From the NCBI RefSeq assembly GCF_029931775.1, contig NC_079325.1, positions 51,568,286 through 51,632,285 on the forward strand: a DNA stretch of 64,000 nucleotides, in the 5' to 3' direction. Position numbers and translations under genes: made by a program. This document shows, one piece after another, positions 31,335 to 42,689 of this stretch. Each line of letters starts with the position of its first letter. The first letter of the stretch is position 1. Origin of the DNA: Euleptes europaea (Eukaryota; Chordata; Lepidosauria; Squamata; Sphaerodactylidae). A model generated the notes under the pieces. That model was not told the DNA's origin. It saw nothing but the letters and a program-made list of their open reading frames with translations, and did no database searches.

Positions 31335-31670
31335 GTTAGAACATAAGAACATAAGAAAAACCATGCTGGATCAGACTGAGGTCCATCAAGTCCAGCAGTC
31401 TGTTCACACAGTGGCCAACCAGGTGCCTCTAGGAAGCCCACAAACAAGACTGCAGCAGCACTGTCCTGCCTGTGTTCCATGACACCTAATATAACAGGCC
31501 TGCTCCTCTGATCCTGGAGATGCATCATGACTAGTATTCATTTTCACTAGTAGCCGTGAATAGCCCTCTCCTCCATGAACATGTCCACCCCCCTCTGAAA
31601 GCCCTCCAAGTTGGCAGCCATCACCACATCCTGGGGCAGGGAGTTCCACAATTTAACTATGCTAGGGTTA
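31335..31670 (-). mobile_element. CR1-clade LINE 3' end (ACATAAGA tail)
   Basis: On the plus strand it begins AACATAAGAACATAAGAA and CATGCTGGATCAGAC and ends CAGGGAGTTCCACAATTTAA, the RT end. It is the same family as 47655 and 58596. Confidence 0.82.
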
Positions 31671-31860
31671 CGCTAAGCCACTCTTGGGATGCACGGTTCA
31701 CAACCTGCCAGCAGTTGTTTTTTTAGGTGGGGGACCACTGGAAAAATATAACCTGCAGTCTCAGTTGGTTACCTCAGGTGAAAGGTTGAGAGAAGACTGT
31801 CGCAAGACATTTCAGGCATCACTAGGATAAGGGATTCTCCTTTGTGTTTCCACTGAGGAG

Positions 31861-32203
31861 GAGAGCCAGCGTGGTGTAGTGGTTAGGAGGTGGACTCTAA
31901 ATCTGGACAACTGGTTTTGATTCCCCATGGACTCTAAATTTGGAGCACCAGGTTTTAAGTTCCCACACCTCTACATGAGTGGTGGACTCTAATCAGGAGA
32001 ACTGGGTTAGTTTCCCCACTCTTCCACATGAAGCCTGCTGGGTGACCTTGGGCTAGTCACAGTTCTCTCTGAACTCTCTTAGCCCCACCTACCTCAGAAG
32101 GTGTCTGTCTGGGGAGAGGAAGGAGATTGTAAGCCGGTTTGAGTCTCCTTAAAGGGTAGAGAAAACCAGCATTTAAAAACCAACTCCTCTACTTCTTTCT
32201 TTT
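31861..32203 (+). repeat. Family B SINE with internal duplication
   Basis: This is a forward full-length copy in which the GGACTCTAAAT region appears twice near the head. Confidence 0.88.
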
Positions 32204-33157
32204 TATTTAACCCATTCCACATTAATGGAAATAAATTTTTGGAGTTGGAAAATGGATTCTATGAACAATTAAAAAAAAATGGTGTGTGTGCGTCTCAGGA
32301 TTGGTTAGTGTTAGCTTTAGACATTCACCAAAGGGAAAACTTTCCACTTCCTGAAGGGGATCTAACGGATTATGAGGCTCCTTTATAGAACTTAAAGTTA
32401 TGAAAATGATCTCGCTTGTTCTTCAAATGTTTACAGATAATGACTTCCATTCACATTGTGGTTAAGAGGAAAAAATGGAAAGGAAACAGCCCAGCACAAA
32501 AACAGTGAAGATCTCAATGATTCCAAAGACAGGAAGGGAATAGAACAGTTTTCTGCAGTCTTTCATCCCTTACGCTCCAAACATTTTGTTTCTGCTTTGT
32601 TTCTGTTGCCCAACAACCACAGAGAAACGTGATTGTCAGAACGGGTAACTTGTGATGAAATGTCTCGAGATGAATATTCTAGCAGAGGAAGGGAGGGGAA
32701 AAAACCCAACACTTGCTTCTGCAGCCCTGATAATTGATACGGCTCTCCCCATTATATTCCAAAATAAACAAAACAAAACAAAAAGTGAAAGGATTATAAC
32801 CTGGCATATCAAGAAGCCTTGTCGTAACTCACAGTCGCTAACTCAAGACAACGGGAGGAAAAAAACCCAACAAAGCACAAAGCTGAGACGGAAGAGACGG
32901 AAAAAAACCCCTCCACACTTAAAAAGCTGCCAGCGAGATGAACCTTGGAAGTGCCTTGTCGAAAATGCTCTCCCTCTCGGTAGGAGACGCGCCTGATTAT
33001 GCAGGCCGGTGTCAGCGGTAGAGACAAGCAGAGGGAGAAGGGATTGTTTGTGTGTGGTGGGGGGCTTGGGTGTTGCAGAACGCAAGCAGGGTATTCTGCA
33101 CTTGGGGGGGGGGGTGCGTTTTGCACCTGAAAGAAGACAGGGGTCCAAACAGGGAAG
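32204..33157. other. Unassigned stretch in probable AK8 intron
   Basis: No gene or repeat family recognised; contains A-rich patches (32765-32790, 32860-32885) and a G run near 33105. Confidence 0.35.
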
Positions 33158-33478
33158 GAAGAAGAAGAGGAGTTGTCTTTTTATACCCCAACATACTCTA
33201 CCACTTTAGGGAGAATCAGACCGGCTTACAATCACCTTCCCCTCCCCTCCCCACAACAGACACCCTGTGAGGTAGGTGGGGCTGAGAGAGCTCTAAGAGA
33301 ACTGTGACTAGCCGAAGGTCACCCAGCTGACTTCATGTGAAGGAGTGGGGAAACCAACCCGGTTCTCCAGATTAGCATCCGCCACTCATGTGTAGGAGTG
33401 GGGAATCAAACCCGGTTCTCCAGATTAAAACCCACTGCTCAAAACCACAGCTCTTATCCACTACACCATGCTGGCTTC
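33158..33478 (-). repeat. Family B SINE
   Basis: This is a reverse full-length copy; the head is at 33430-33478 (CCACTACACCATGCTGGCTT). Confidence 0.88.
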
Positions 33479-33747
33479 AGTCCACTGTGGTTCCCATCCT
33501 CTAGAAGTGGAAGGGCTGTGTGTGGACAGTTGCGGGAGCTGATCAGTTTGGTTTTCTGAGGGCTTTTCCACATTTTTTTTTTGGTCAGTTCTGGCCCTGC
33601 ACTGCTTTGGTTTACCCCCCGATTTTTGCATACATTTTTATGCCTTTAGTTTTCCCTTCATTTTTGTTGTTGTTTACCCAGCTTTTTCTCGGTCATTTGG
33701 AGACCGCTTTTACCCCAGTCTTTTTAGGGAAGCTGATTTTCAGTCAC

Positions 33748-34005
33748 CTTTTATTTTTTTATTTTATTTTATTAAACTTGTATCCCGCCCTCCCCTGCAA
33801 ATGGCCGGGCCCAGGGGGGCTCACAACATTCTTAAAACACAAATGCAATAAAATCACAATAACTCATATGAAAACAACGCCCATGAATAAACCAGCCCCC
33901 CAAAACCGTGAAAATATCAAAACATCTGGCGCACTTATTGTGGCATAGAGGCCGCAGCAGGTCCTGTGGACGGTCAGAGCCCCCTCCCCCCATAATAGCA
34001 TTTTA
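33748..34005 (-). repeat. LINE/SINE tail-like repeat
   Basis: (TTTTA)n followed by TATCCCGCCCTCCCC on the plus strand resembles the reverse of common squamate retroposon 3' ends (GGGCGGGATA plus A-rich tail). No coding part. Confidence 0.5.
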
Positions 34006-34212
34006 ATTCAGACGAGAGCAAAAAAAGAGGGGTATGGAGGCCAGCGTTGATGGAAATAACTGTAGCTGCCCTCAACCATAGGCTGAGATAGAAAAGTGAG
34101 AAGTCATCCCATTGAACCTCTGTTAAGGGACATTTTCCCCTCCAGGCTGTTGGCAACCCTATGCTAGCACCAGAAGTCCCAGCGGAAAGGGGGGGGGGGC
34201 AGGGCCACCTGC

Positions 34213-34925
34213 TAAGGTTGCCAGGTCCCTCTTTGCTACTGGTGTAATGCCCAGATATAAGGGCTGGTTTAGAACACTATGTATTCATACGCACATACAT
34301 GGAAGCTTTGGGAAGTTGGCATCCGGGAGCCATGAACCAACAAATCATGCTCTCTGTGTCTGATACCGCCTCGCACCAGCAGAGAGCTCTGGGTTACGTT
34401 CATCTTCAGGAATGTGGTTTCTGCTTACCAAGCTCACAAGATCAGGCACTCACTAAATGACGCCTTCAGCCAATGTCTATAGGTTGTGCTGGTTGGAGTG
34501 GGGTGGACACTTGATGTGCATTGGTGCTTTTGTGTATCAATCTGCTTGTCGGCAACCATGGGCTTGCCCCATGCAAATGCATAAATGATACTGACTTTCC
34601 TTTGTTTCCGGGGTAACTCTGCATCTTATTTGTGGGTTATTTCACCCCCAGGTCTGTGTTTAGCTAAATAAAGAACTGTTGCTCTTTTTAACCTCCTCCT
34701 AGTTGTCTTCATTGGACTCTACAAGACAACCAGGGCACTTCACTGGTGGGAGGTTTTTGGGGCGGAGCCTGAGGAGGGCGGCATTTGGGGAGGGGCAGGA
34801 CTTCAATGTCACGGAGTCCAATGGCCAAAGCGGACATCTTCTCCAGGTGAACTGATCTCTGTCGGCTGGAGATCAGTTGTAAAAGCAGGCGATCTCCAGC
34901 TGGTACCTGGAGGTTGGCAACCCTA
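34213..34925. mobile_element. M1 MITE carrying a solo LTR
   Basis: MITE sequence at 34213-34242 and 34743-34925 is flanked by identical CCACCTGC (34205-34212 and 34926-34933). The 500 bp in between is an LTR. Confidence 0.88.
34243..34742 (+). mobile_element. Solo LTR, retrovirus-like fossil
   Basis: This 500 bp unit begins TGTAATGCCC and ends GGGCACTTCA, an imperfect inverted pair with TG...CA ends. It is flanked by CTGG on both sides (4 bp). A poly(A) signal AATAAA lies at 34667-34672. No internal region is present, so it is a solo LTR left by recombination. The 4 bp duplication fits an endogenous retrovirus or Ty3-like element; the family was not identified. It is younger than the MITE that holds it. 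Confidence 0.75.
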
Positions 34926-35140
34926 CCACCTGCCCCTGAAGACTCTGCGAGATCCCAGCGCTTCAGAGATGCCTGCTGGACCTAAGCGAATGAGTGAGGA
35001 CCATTCTGAGGGCAACTGAGACTTGGCCACTCCTTGGCCAGGGCTCCTGGATCATTAAAAGTGACTTTTAACACTAACTTTTGAAGTGAGATTGGAAGTT
35101 TTAAAAATAGAAGGCCATTCATCTTAGTTGGCTTTGCTAG

Positions 35141-35368
35141 AAGAAGATAGATGGTTTTTATACCCCAGTTTTCTCAAACTGGTTTACAATTGCCTTCCCC
35201 TCCTCTCCCCACAACAGACCCCCTGTGAGGTAGGTGGGGCTGACAGAGTTCTGAGAGAACTGTGACTAGCCCAAGGGCACCCAGCAGGCTTCATGTGGAG
35301 GAACAGGGAATCAAACCCAGTTCTCCAGATTAGAGTCCACCGCTCTTAACCACTACACCATGCTGGCT
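35141..35368 (-). repeat. Family B SINE, shortened
   Basis: This reverse copy lacks the duplicated middle segment but has both tail and head. Confidence 0.87.
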
Positions 35369-35963
35369 AAAAGAGCTGTTATATCTTCCCCCTCCAATGC
35401 AGAGGCTAGCTGCCCCAATCCCATTCTGCTTCATTCCCATTCTGCCCATTCTCTTAGAGCCTGCTCGGCCCTCCTCTTTCCCTTCTCTTCTTTAAAAAAG
35501 AAAGAAAGAAACAGCCCCCCCCCCCCACGATTGTTCCAGTGCAGCACAAAAAAGCTTTAAATGCTTTCTTTAAAATGTTGAAGCTGCTTTCTTGGAATGT
35601 GATCATGCAAGGTCTCAGCCGGCAACTGAGCTGGAGAAAATCATCCCGTCCCTTTATAAAAAGTTGAAAGGGTGTGCCAACGGACAGGAGAAGCCTTTCA
35701 TGCCATGGAGGGTAAATAATGTCACCCCAGTAAATAACATCCCATTAAAACATCTATGAAAGGGACGGGACATTTTTCCTCCAAGAAGGCTCTAGTCACT
35801 CTTCAGGGAAAGAAAAGCGCCTCCTTTTTATTATACAATATTTGTGTTTGCTGATTTAGCCATTAATACCCTCATTTACTCCAAAATGAGGAACAATAGT
35901 GGCTCACAATTTTGTTCTCCCCCATCTCCATTTTAGCCTCACAACCACAACGTGAGGTATATA

Positions 35964-36174
35964 TAGGGTTGCCAGATCCCTCTTCACCATCAGTGGGAGG
36001 TTTTTGGGGTGGAGCCTGAGAAAGGCGGGGTTTGGGGAGGGGAGGGAGAGTCCAATGCCATAGAGTCCTATGGCCAAAGTGGCCATTTTATCCAGGGGAA
36101 CTGATCTCTACCGGATGGAGACCCGTTGCAATAGCAGGAGATCTCCAGCTAGCACCTGGAGGTTGGCAACCCTA
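35964..36174. mobile_element. M1 MITE
   Basis: It has full terminal repeats and is flanked by GGTATATA and GGTAGGTA (6 of 8 match). Confidence 0.8.
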
Positions 36175-36180
36175 GGTAGG

Positions 36181-36394
36181 TAGGGTAGCCACCTCTGGCT
36201 TGTGACCTTCCTGGAGATTTGGGAACAGTGACTGCAGAGGGCAGAGTTTGGGGAGTGAGCTCAGCAGGGATGTGATGCCAGAGAGACTGCCACTGGAAGC
36301 CGCAATTTCCCCCAGGGAGACTGATCTCCATAGTGTGGAGATCGATCGTAATTCTGGGAGAACTCCATGCCTCACCTTGAGGTCCGTAACCCTA
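36181..36394. mobile_element. Older M1-related MITE
   Basis: It starts TAGGGTAGCC and ends GTAACCCTA, with M1-like internal blocks (CTGATCTCCATAG, CTGGGAGAACTCC) but clear divergence. It abuts the previous MITE. Confidence 0.65.
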
Positions 36395-36712
36395 GAGGTA
36401 CGTTCAGGTGACAGTGTGGCTGGCCAAGGTCACCCAGGAAGCTTCCACAGCAGAGTGGGGATTCCCAGCTCTTAGTCTGAAAGTACACATGGAGATCTCC
36501 AAGGTATTGGGGGAAAGGAAGTCCCAGGGTGATGTAGTGATTAAGAGCGGTGATTTGGAGATGTTCACTGACGAAGACAGGTGGAGAGAAAGGAGTCGCA
36601 CCAGTTTGCGTTTCCTGTGTTTGCACAGATTTCTGGCACTAGTGCAAAATCGGCATAAGTGGCCCAGAATGTAGGACCCCAGGGATCTCTGGTTTTGTGC
36701 ATGCTTTTAAGT

Positions 36713-37015
36713 GGAGAGCCAGTGTGGCATAGTGGTTAAGAGCAGTGCTTTGGAGCAGTGGACTCTAATCTGGAGAACCGGGTTTGATTCCCCGCTCCTC
36801 CACATGAGCGGCGGAGGCTAATCTGGTGAACTGAATTTGTTTCCCCACTCCTCCACATGAAGCCAGCTGGGTGACTGTGGGCTAGTCACAGCTCTCCTAG
36901 AGCTCTCTCAGCCCCACCTACCTCACAGGGTATCTGATGTGGGGAGGGGAAGGTCAGGTCATTGTAAGCCAGTTTGATTCTTCCTTAAGTGGTAGAGAAT
37001 GTCAGCATATTAAAA
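36713..37015 (+). repeat. Family B SINE
   Basis: This is a forward copy from GAGAGCCAGTGTGGCATAGT to a decayed CATATTAAAAACAC tail. Confidence 0.88.
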
Positions 37016-37489
37016 ACACAAACAAAAAACAAACCATTTCTGCCCTTTTCTGCCAACCCTGGCTCCCCCTCTCCAGTTGGTACCTCCTCATCTCTGCCTC
37101 CCCCCTCCACTTGGTCACCTCCACGGCCACTGTGACCCCCTCTCCTGTTTTCATGTACCATTCCATGCAATTCAAAATGGCACCCAAACCCTGGCAGTTG
37201 GGTATATGGGTGGGTGTCTTTTTTTTCTTTCTGTTTTGCAATGTATGTATGGGCACATTTGAAGTATGCACTTTTCCTCCAAATTAGGTTTTTTCCAGAA
37301 ATCAGATCCCTCTGCAAACTTACATGTTCTCTCCAGTTCGCAAAGACCTACTCAATATTCACGAGTGGCACTATGGCATGCATCTGACTATCCGCAAGGG
37401 ACCCAACCCTTTGGTATTAAATACAGGGATTGCCTTGTACCTGTTTTATTTGAGAAAGGAGAAGTCTGAAGGGTAGTACCAAATGGTGG

Positions 37490-37700
37490 TGGAAAATGCA
37501 GTCAAGTTGCAGCCGACTGATGGGGACCCCGTAGGTTTTTCAAAACGAGAGACGTTCAGAGGTGGTTTGCCATTGCCTGCCCCTGCGTCACAACCCTGGA
37601 CTTCTTCGGTGGTCTGCCATCTAAATAGTAACCAGGGCCAACCCTGCTTAGCTTCCAAGATCTGATGAGATTGGACTAGCCTGAATGCTAAATGGGTGTG
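37490..37700 (-). repeat. 5S rRNA-derived SINE
   Basis: On the minus strand the head (37700 to about 37595) resembles the 5S rRNA promoter region: GAAGCTAAGCAGGGTTGGCC, then TGGTTAC. The body ends with GCAGCCGACTGATGGGGACC on the plus strand, a motif typical of Bov-B-mobilised squamate SINEs. I infer a 5S-Sauria-type SINE. Confidence 0.8.
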
Positions 37701-37726
37701 GAAAAAGAAGGGGTGAAGATACAACA

Positions 37727-37871
37727 GAGTTGCCAGGTCCCACTTTGCCACTTGCAGGAGGTTTTTGTGGCGGAGCTTGAGGAGGGCGGGCTTTGGGGAG
37801 GGGAGGGACTTCAATGCCATAGAGTCCAATTGCCATAGTGGCCATTTTATCCAGGTGAAGTGATCTCTATC
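37727..37871. mobile_element. M1 MITE, left part only
   Basis: It runs from AGTTGCCAGGTCCCACTTTG to TGATCTCTAT, then is cut by the duplicated block. A second partial M1 (38858-38961) starts in an overlapping part of the consensus, so the two are not simply halves of one copy. Confidence 0.75.
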
Positions 37872-37959
37872 AGGCCAGGGGGTGGGCGAGGACGTGGAGG
37901 CATCGTGGCAACCGCCCCTCTGGCCACCAGAGCCTAACACCAGTGCGTGTGTGGCACAC

Positions 37960-38310
37960 CCCCTCCCTCCCCCTTGCCCTGGGCGCTCCTTCCCCCAGCT
38001 CCGTGCCTGATCAGATCGAGCCTGTGAAGCTAAAATGACTAAACTGAGGCTGTCGTACTTTGGTCACATTATGAGAAGACAAGAGTCACTGGAAAAGACA
38101 GTCATGCTAGAAAAAGTTGAAGGCAGCAGGAAAAGAGGACGACCCAACAAGAGATGGGTGGACTCAATAAAGGAAGCCACGGCCCTCAGTTTGCAAGACC
38201 TGAACAAGGCTGTTAAAGATGGGACGTTTTGGAGGACATTGTTCATAGGGTCACCATGAGTTGGAAGCGACTTGATGGCACTTAACACACACACACACAC
38301 ACACACACAA
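37960..38310 (+). mobile_element. Bov-B LINE 3' end
   Basis: The frame encodes KMTKLRLSYFGHIMRRQ and GSRKRGRPNKRWVDSIKEA, then LQDLNKAVKDGTFWRTL. This is the Bov-B ORF end, followed by the GGTCACCATGAGTTGGAAGC tail and an (AC)n run. It is part of the duplicated block at 37872-38857. Confidence 0.9.
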
Positions 38311-38311
38311 G
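38284..38311. repeat. (AC)n microsatellite at Bov-B tail
   Basis: This is an AC dinucleotide run directly after the Bov-B 3' end; the paired block at 54443-54457 has a shorter (GT)n run. Confidence 0.9.
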
Positions 38312-38449
38312 GGGAAAGGCATATCTCTAGAGACTGCCTTTTAAAATAAGTGAAACCTGGGAATTCAGAGAATCTGACAAGTTATTATAACAATATTCAA
38401 TGTCTGATTAAAAAAGCAAAAGAGCCCCCCTTTGGGGGCAGGGAGGTAG

Positions 38450-38663
38450 GATTGCCAGGTCCCCCCTCCAACCATAGTGTTTTGCCCAAATACCAGAGCA
38501 TCCCCAGCGACATGCTGATGTCACTTCTGGGCACATGGGAAATGACATCAGGGAGTTGGGGCACTACTGACCCCCCCCCCATTTGGGAGCCATTTTGCCC
38601 CCTGCCGGACAGCTGAGCTGTGGTAGGGAACACCAGCTGGCAGCAGAAGACCTGACAACCCTG
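38450..38663. mobile_element. hAT-like MITE (family M2), left copy
   Basis: It begins AGGATTGCCAGGTC and ends GACCTGACAACCCTG, with an internal GATGTCACTTCTGGGCACAT and its near-inverse ATGGGAAATGACATC. It has its counterpart at about 54084-54306 in the right block. Confidence 0.65.
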
Positions 38664-38857
38664 CAAGAAGGAAATGGCTGGTATGGGGGACGCAGGTAGA
38701 GAAGTCTGTGGGACTAGGGAAATCTGAACTTTCCCACCCATGTAGCGGCCATCTTTCCCAAAACTTTGCAGCCAAATAGGTTTAGGAAAGGTTGGAGAAA
38801 AATCAGTGAGACCCCGGGAAGTGCATGGCTACACCACAGTGCTGTGGGACGCACCCC

Positions 38858-38961
38858 AATTGGCAAAGCAGCCATTTTCTCCAAGTGAACTGATCTCTAT
38901 TGGCTGGAGATCGGTTGTAATAGCCGATCTCCAGCTAGTACCTGGAGGTTGGTAACCCTAA
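38858..38961. mobile_element. M1 MITE, right part only
   Basis: It runs from AATTGGCAAAGCAGCC to CTGGAGGTTGGTAACCCTAA, bordering the duplicated block. Confidence 0.75.
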
Positions 38962-39186
38962 TACCTGTACTGATGGCTACGCATTCGTTTCCCAAAGGGA
39001 GCAAATAATGGCTCTCCAGAGGCAGTTCATGTTGGGAAAGTGGCCTGGAGGGAGGAGGCTTAAGCCTCGTCTCCCCATGTGCCACTGTCCTGATCCATAT
39101 TGGGCCCTGCGCACGTGGGAACTGAATTCCCAGCACAAACCTCCAGCTCCCTGTGACGGTCATGTGAATTGGCCCCCCAGTGCCCA

Positions 39187-39206
39187 ATAATAATAATAAT
39201 AATAAC
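39187..39206. repeat. (TAA)n microsatellite
   Basis: This is a short ATA/TAA trinucleotide run. Confidence 0.85.
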
Positions 39207-39401
39207 GCCAGCACAACAGAGACACCCTGCAAGAGCTCCTTCCCAATTCCCACCAGAAAAACTATCTGGCAAAGCCTTTGCAGATTTTATGGGCTGGAGC
39301 ATGAGAGACAGAAGGAGGTTATGTTTTTGTGTGGCCTGTTTCATGTCCTAATAAACAACCAAAAAAGGGGGAAAGAACTCAACCAGAAAAGTACAGGGAA
39401 C

Positions 39402-39677
39402 TTGAGCTGAAAACTAAAAATTCTTCTAAGTAATAAATGCATTAGGTGTGCACAATAAAATGGATTAAAACACTGGGCCTGGAATACAGGCTACATAATA
39501 ATAATTAATTTATTGCAGTCATGGACCAGAAAATATCATACTGCTATTTCTATGCTACATTCCCCAAAACCTAAAACCTTGCATTTCAAGAATTGCTATA
39601 CAGGCTTATACCATTTTATTGTGTACACCTAATACATATATTGCTTTATAAGAATTTTTAGTTTTTAGCTCAACCCT
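39402..39677. mobile_element. Foldback element
   Basis: TTGAGCTGAAAACTAAAAAT and ATTAGGTGTGCACAATAAAA at the left face their inverse at 39610-39677. The middle is AT-rich non-coding. Confidence 0.75.
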
Positions 39678-39712
39678 TAGGTTCCCCATTTCATGTCCTA
39701 CCAGGCTGCCCT

Positions 39713-39926
39713 GAACACATGAACATATGAAGCTGCCTTATACTGAATCAGACCCTTGGTCCATCAAAGTCTACTCAGACCAGCAGCGGCTCTCCAGGGT
39801 CTCAGGTAGAGAGGTCTTTCACATCACCTACTTGCCTAGTCCCTTTAAATGGAGATGCTGGGAATTGAACCTGGGACCTTCTGCGTGCCGAGCAGATGCT
39901 CTACCACTGAGCCACAGCCCCTCCCC
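39713..39926 (-). repeat. Family A SINE
   Basis: This is a reverse copy missing a few bases in the TATTGTC part of the body; the head is complete. Confidence 0.9.
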
Positions 39927-40529
39927 TGCTTAACTTGTTGCTGTTTTGCCAGTGCTTTTCAGTGTGTGCAACCGCAGAAGATATTTTTTTTCCTCTTGGG
40001 GTCCTCTGCCATTTATCTACTGGAAAAACCAATCATATACATTTAATTTCTTTAAGGTCCAAGTGTAGAAAGGATGATGCCTGAGTGGCTTTCTATTTCC
40101 CCCCTCAAAAATATTTGCGACAGTGTTGAAAAACGCCTAGCTCGGAGGAGAGTGGTTTTTATGGCACTCCATGTAAAAATAGTAATCTTTTTTTTCAGTT
40201 GCCATCACTTGTTTTTACTTTCCATGGCCCTCATTTGTTCTCACTGATGTTCTTATGTAGCCAGATCTACTTGGGTGTGGTTCTTTATACATGCTGATGT
40301 CCAGTGGCATCTTCATGACCGATGTAAGGGCCTGATATTGTTCTTCCTGTTGATTTCTCGATCGCTGCTAAAGGCTGTTCTCTCCTGTATCTAATTCCAG
40401 AAGAGGAAGAAGCTGCTGGGGATGGGAATGACACCAAAGAAGCAACAGCAGGGGAGAAACAATGGTGCCAAACAGAAGCGTACAAAGGGTGAATATTTCT
40501 AGGAGAAAATTCTACCCTATGGATAAGAT

Positions 40530-40920
40530 CTGTTGATTTATTTAGAGAGTTCATATGCACCCTTCTCCAAAGACCTGCTCGATGCAGCTTACAACTAATA
40601 AAACAAAGTCAATAAAAACACAGGCATTTTTTTAAAAGCCACTAAAACACAAGGATTAAAAAACAAGCCAGCGTTATCAAAGCACAATCAATAAAGAATA
40701 GGCCAATGTCATTAAAAATGCTAGGGTCCTATAGTAATCTATATAATACAATCCTCAGGCCAGAAGCAGACCATAAAACAACCAAAAAAAGATTTAAAAA
40801 AATTAGTGAAAGTCTGGGTTAAAAGGAAACTTGTACCCTGCCACCAAAAGGAATGCAAGGTGACCCTTGGCAAGGGGATGGCATTCTAAAGGCAAGGCAC
40901 CACCACTGAAAAAGCTCTGT
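40530..40920 (-). repeat. LINE 3' tail-like repeat
   Basis: This is A-rich sequence with ACAACTAATAAAACAAAGTC, and GCACCACCACTGAAAAAGCT toward the right, resembling a reverse L2/CR1-clade 3' UTR. Highly diverged. Confidence 0.4.
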
Positions 40921-41169
40921 CTCTAGTTGCCACCTACCTCATCTCTGCAGGCAGGGCGGCTCTGTCAGAAGCGGGGAGGGGGAACTATCCCTGCAGCCAG
41001 CCCCTAACCATAACCTGGCTGCAGCTGTTTCTGACCAACTGAAATTTTTGAACTGTTTCAAAGGCAGCCCAGTGCAAAGCACATTACTTGTTTCATTCCC
41101 AAAATCAAAAACTGGAGAAAACATTGTATGCAGCTCTTCTAGAGAACCACAAATTCTGGAAGGCGTCTT

Positions 41170-41512
41170 ATGAGAAAAAACAGAAATTTGAGCAGGAGGA
41201 CGCCAAGATTTCATCATTTTAGTTATGACGTCCTCAAACATAGTGGGAGATTTTGTCACAATAATAGGTTTAAATTGCAAGCAGAAAGGTACCGGCTGGA
41301 TATTAGGGAAAATTTTTTTACAGTAAGAGTTGTTCAACAGTGGAATCAGCTACCTAGGGAGGTGGTGGGCTCCCCCTCACTGGCAGTCTTTAAGCAGAGG
41401 CTGGACAAACACTTATCAGGGATGCTCTAGACTGATCCTTTATTAAGCAGGGGGTTGGACTAGATGGCCTGTATGGCCCCTTCCAGCTCTATGATTCTAT
41501 GAATTCTGTGTT
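41170..41512 (+). mobile_element. CR1 LINE 3' end
   Basis: The frame reads RLDIRENFFTVRVVQQWNQ and LPREVVGSPSLAVFKQRLD. It is followed by GGTTGGACTAGATGGCCTG and CCAGCTCTATGATTCTATGA, the CR1 tail octamer region. Confidence 0.9.
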
Positions 41513-41869
41513 TCTCATCACCAATTTTGGAACTGGAGGTTTGCTTTGTTCCTCTCTGGCTGTGACTGGGAGGTGTTAGCCAAGTGGGCAGAACTGCCTT
41601 GCAAGCACAGTGGCTTGCCAGTGGGAAGAAGGGTGAGGGGTGCGCTTTGTGAATCAGCCAAGACGGTAAATCCCTTGCAGCCCACCTGCCCACCCACTCT
41701 ACGAAGGCATCGCGTCAAGCCAGCAGCCCTCGAAATCAGACACGCACACTGTTTGCTCCTCTGATGGATTTCCAGTCTGCAACTGGGACGGTTTGAGACC
41801 TTTCCTGCGTAGGGATCCGGCGCCTTTTCCTGCTTTTTGATTTTCAGTCTATTCTGTTTCTTTAAAAAA

Positions 41870-42500
41870 TGGAGAAATAGAAGTATGTAGCGGACCGTGA
41901 ACATTTTGAGCCGTACCGAGGAGTCAGCCAAGCGAACAAGTGGCCCGAAAATGTGATAGTAGGAAAGATGGCCGTGCGCCATGCTTTTTAATCATGTAAT
42001 TGCTGAGTGACATTTAATTCAGCGGCTTTGAGTTACTCTGCCTCTGGGCAGCCTCCTCTCTGTACCTGGTCCCCCCCGCCCCTGTCCACAAGTCCGGCCC
42101 TTGCAGGGAAGTGCTTTAACTACACTGAAGTTTGGCCAGGCTTCTACATATTACAGTAGAGACACGGATGCAAACAATTGAAGTATTTGAGAACAATGAA
42201 ATATGCATGGCTATCTGTGACAGGCCTATAAAGCTGAGCAATTAGCCGCGTAATCCGAGAAAGCCGAGGCGGCCGGCGGCCCACGGTTCCCTATTAGTTA
42301 AATGCTTTTTGTATTTGCGCTTCCCATCAAATCAACTAACACTTCCTTTAATTGGTTCATGAATTATACAGCTCGGCCGCATTATAATTTAATCACCAGT
42401 AAACATTCCTGGGGCCCCGCTGTAAAAATGTACCGCGCTCATTAATTCGTTAATTTCAGCAGATGGAAGGGGAGCTCGGATGAACGGCGGCAATACAGGC
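41870..42500. promoter_or_regulatory. Candidate conserved non-coding element cluster
   Basis: This repeat-free block has TAATCATGTAATTGCTGAGT, GACATTTAATTCAGCGGC, CAATTAGCCGCGTAATCC, CCCTATTAGTTAAATGC, CTTTAATTGGTTCATGAATT, TTATAATTTAATCACC and GCTCATTAATTCGTTAAT. The number of homeodomain-type sites is far above the flanking DNA, and CpGs (GGCGGCCGGCGGCCC) are retained. It looks like a developmental enhancer within AK8 introns. Confidence 0.55.
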
Positions 42501-42689
42501 CCGCCTCCGGCAATGGAAGAAGGTGGAAATGGTGGGGGGGCCGTTTAGGTTTTTTTTTTTAAAAGGGCTGTCAGAAACTCAATCTGTGAGCTGTCAACAG
42601 CCTGGACCCTTTCTCTCTCTCCCCGCCCCCCCAGCCCCTTAATTTTCTCTTTTCCTCCCCTTCCTTCACCCCACCCACTGGCTGGAAGT

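Larger units (their letters stand above)
37872..38857 (+). repeat. Composite block, left copy of an inverted duplication
   Basis: This matches 53891-54879 in reverse with few differences. It holds part of an M3 MITE, the Bov-B 3' end, unnamed sequence and an M2 MITE (38450-38663). It is bordered on both sides by pieces of an M1 MITE (37727-37871 and 38858-38961). Differences seen include a longer (AC)n run and a missing 10 bp near 38026. Confidence 0.88.

Noticed and set aside
38397-38741. 114-codon frame seen twice (also 54007-54354) as a conserved gene
   Set aside because: Both copies lie in the duplicated transposon block; similarity is due to DNA duplication and the frame covers a MITE.
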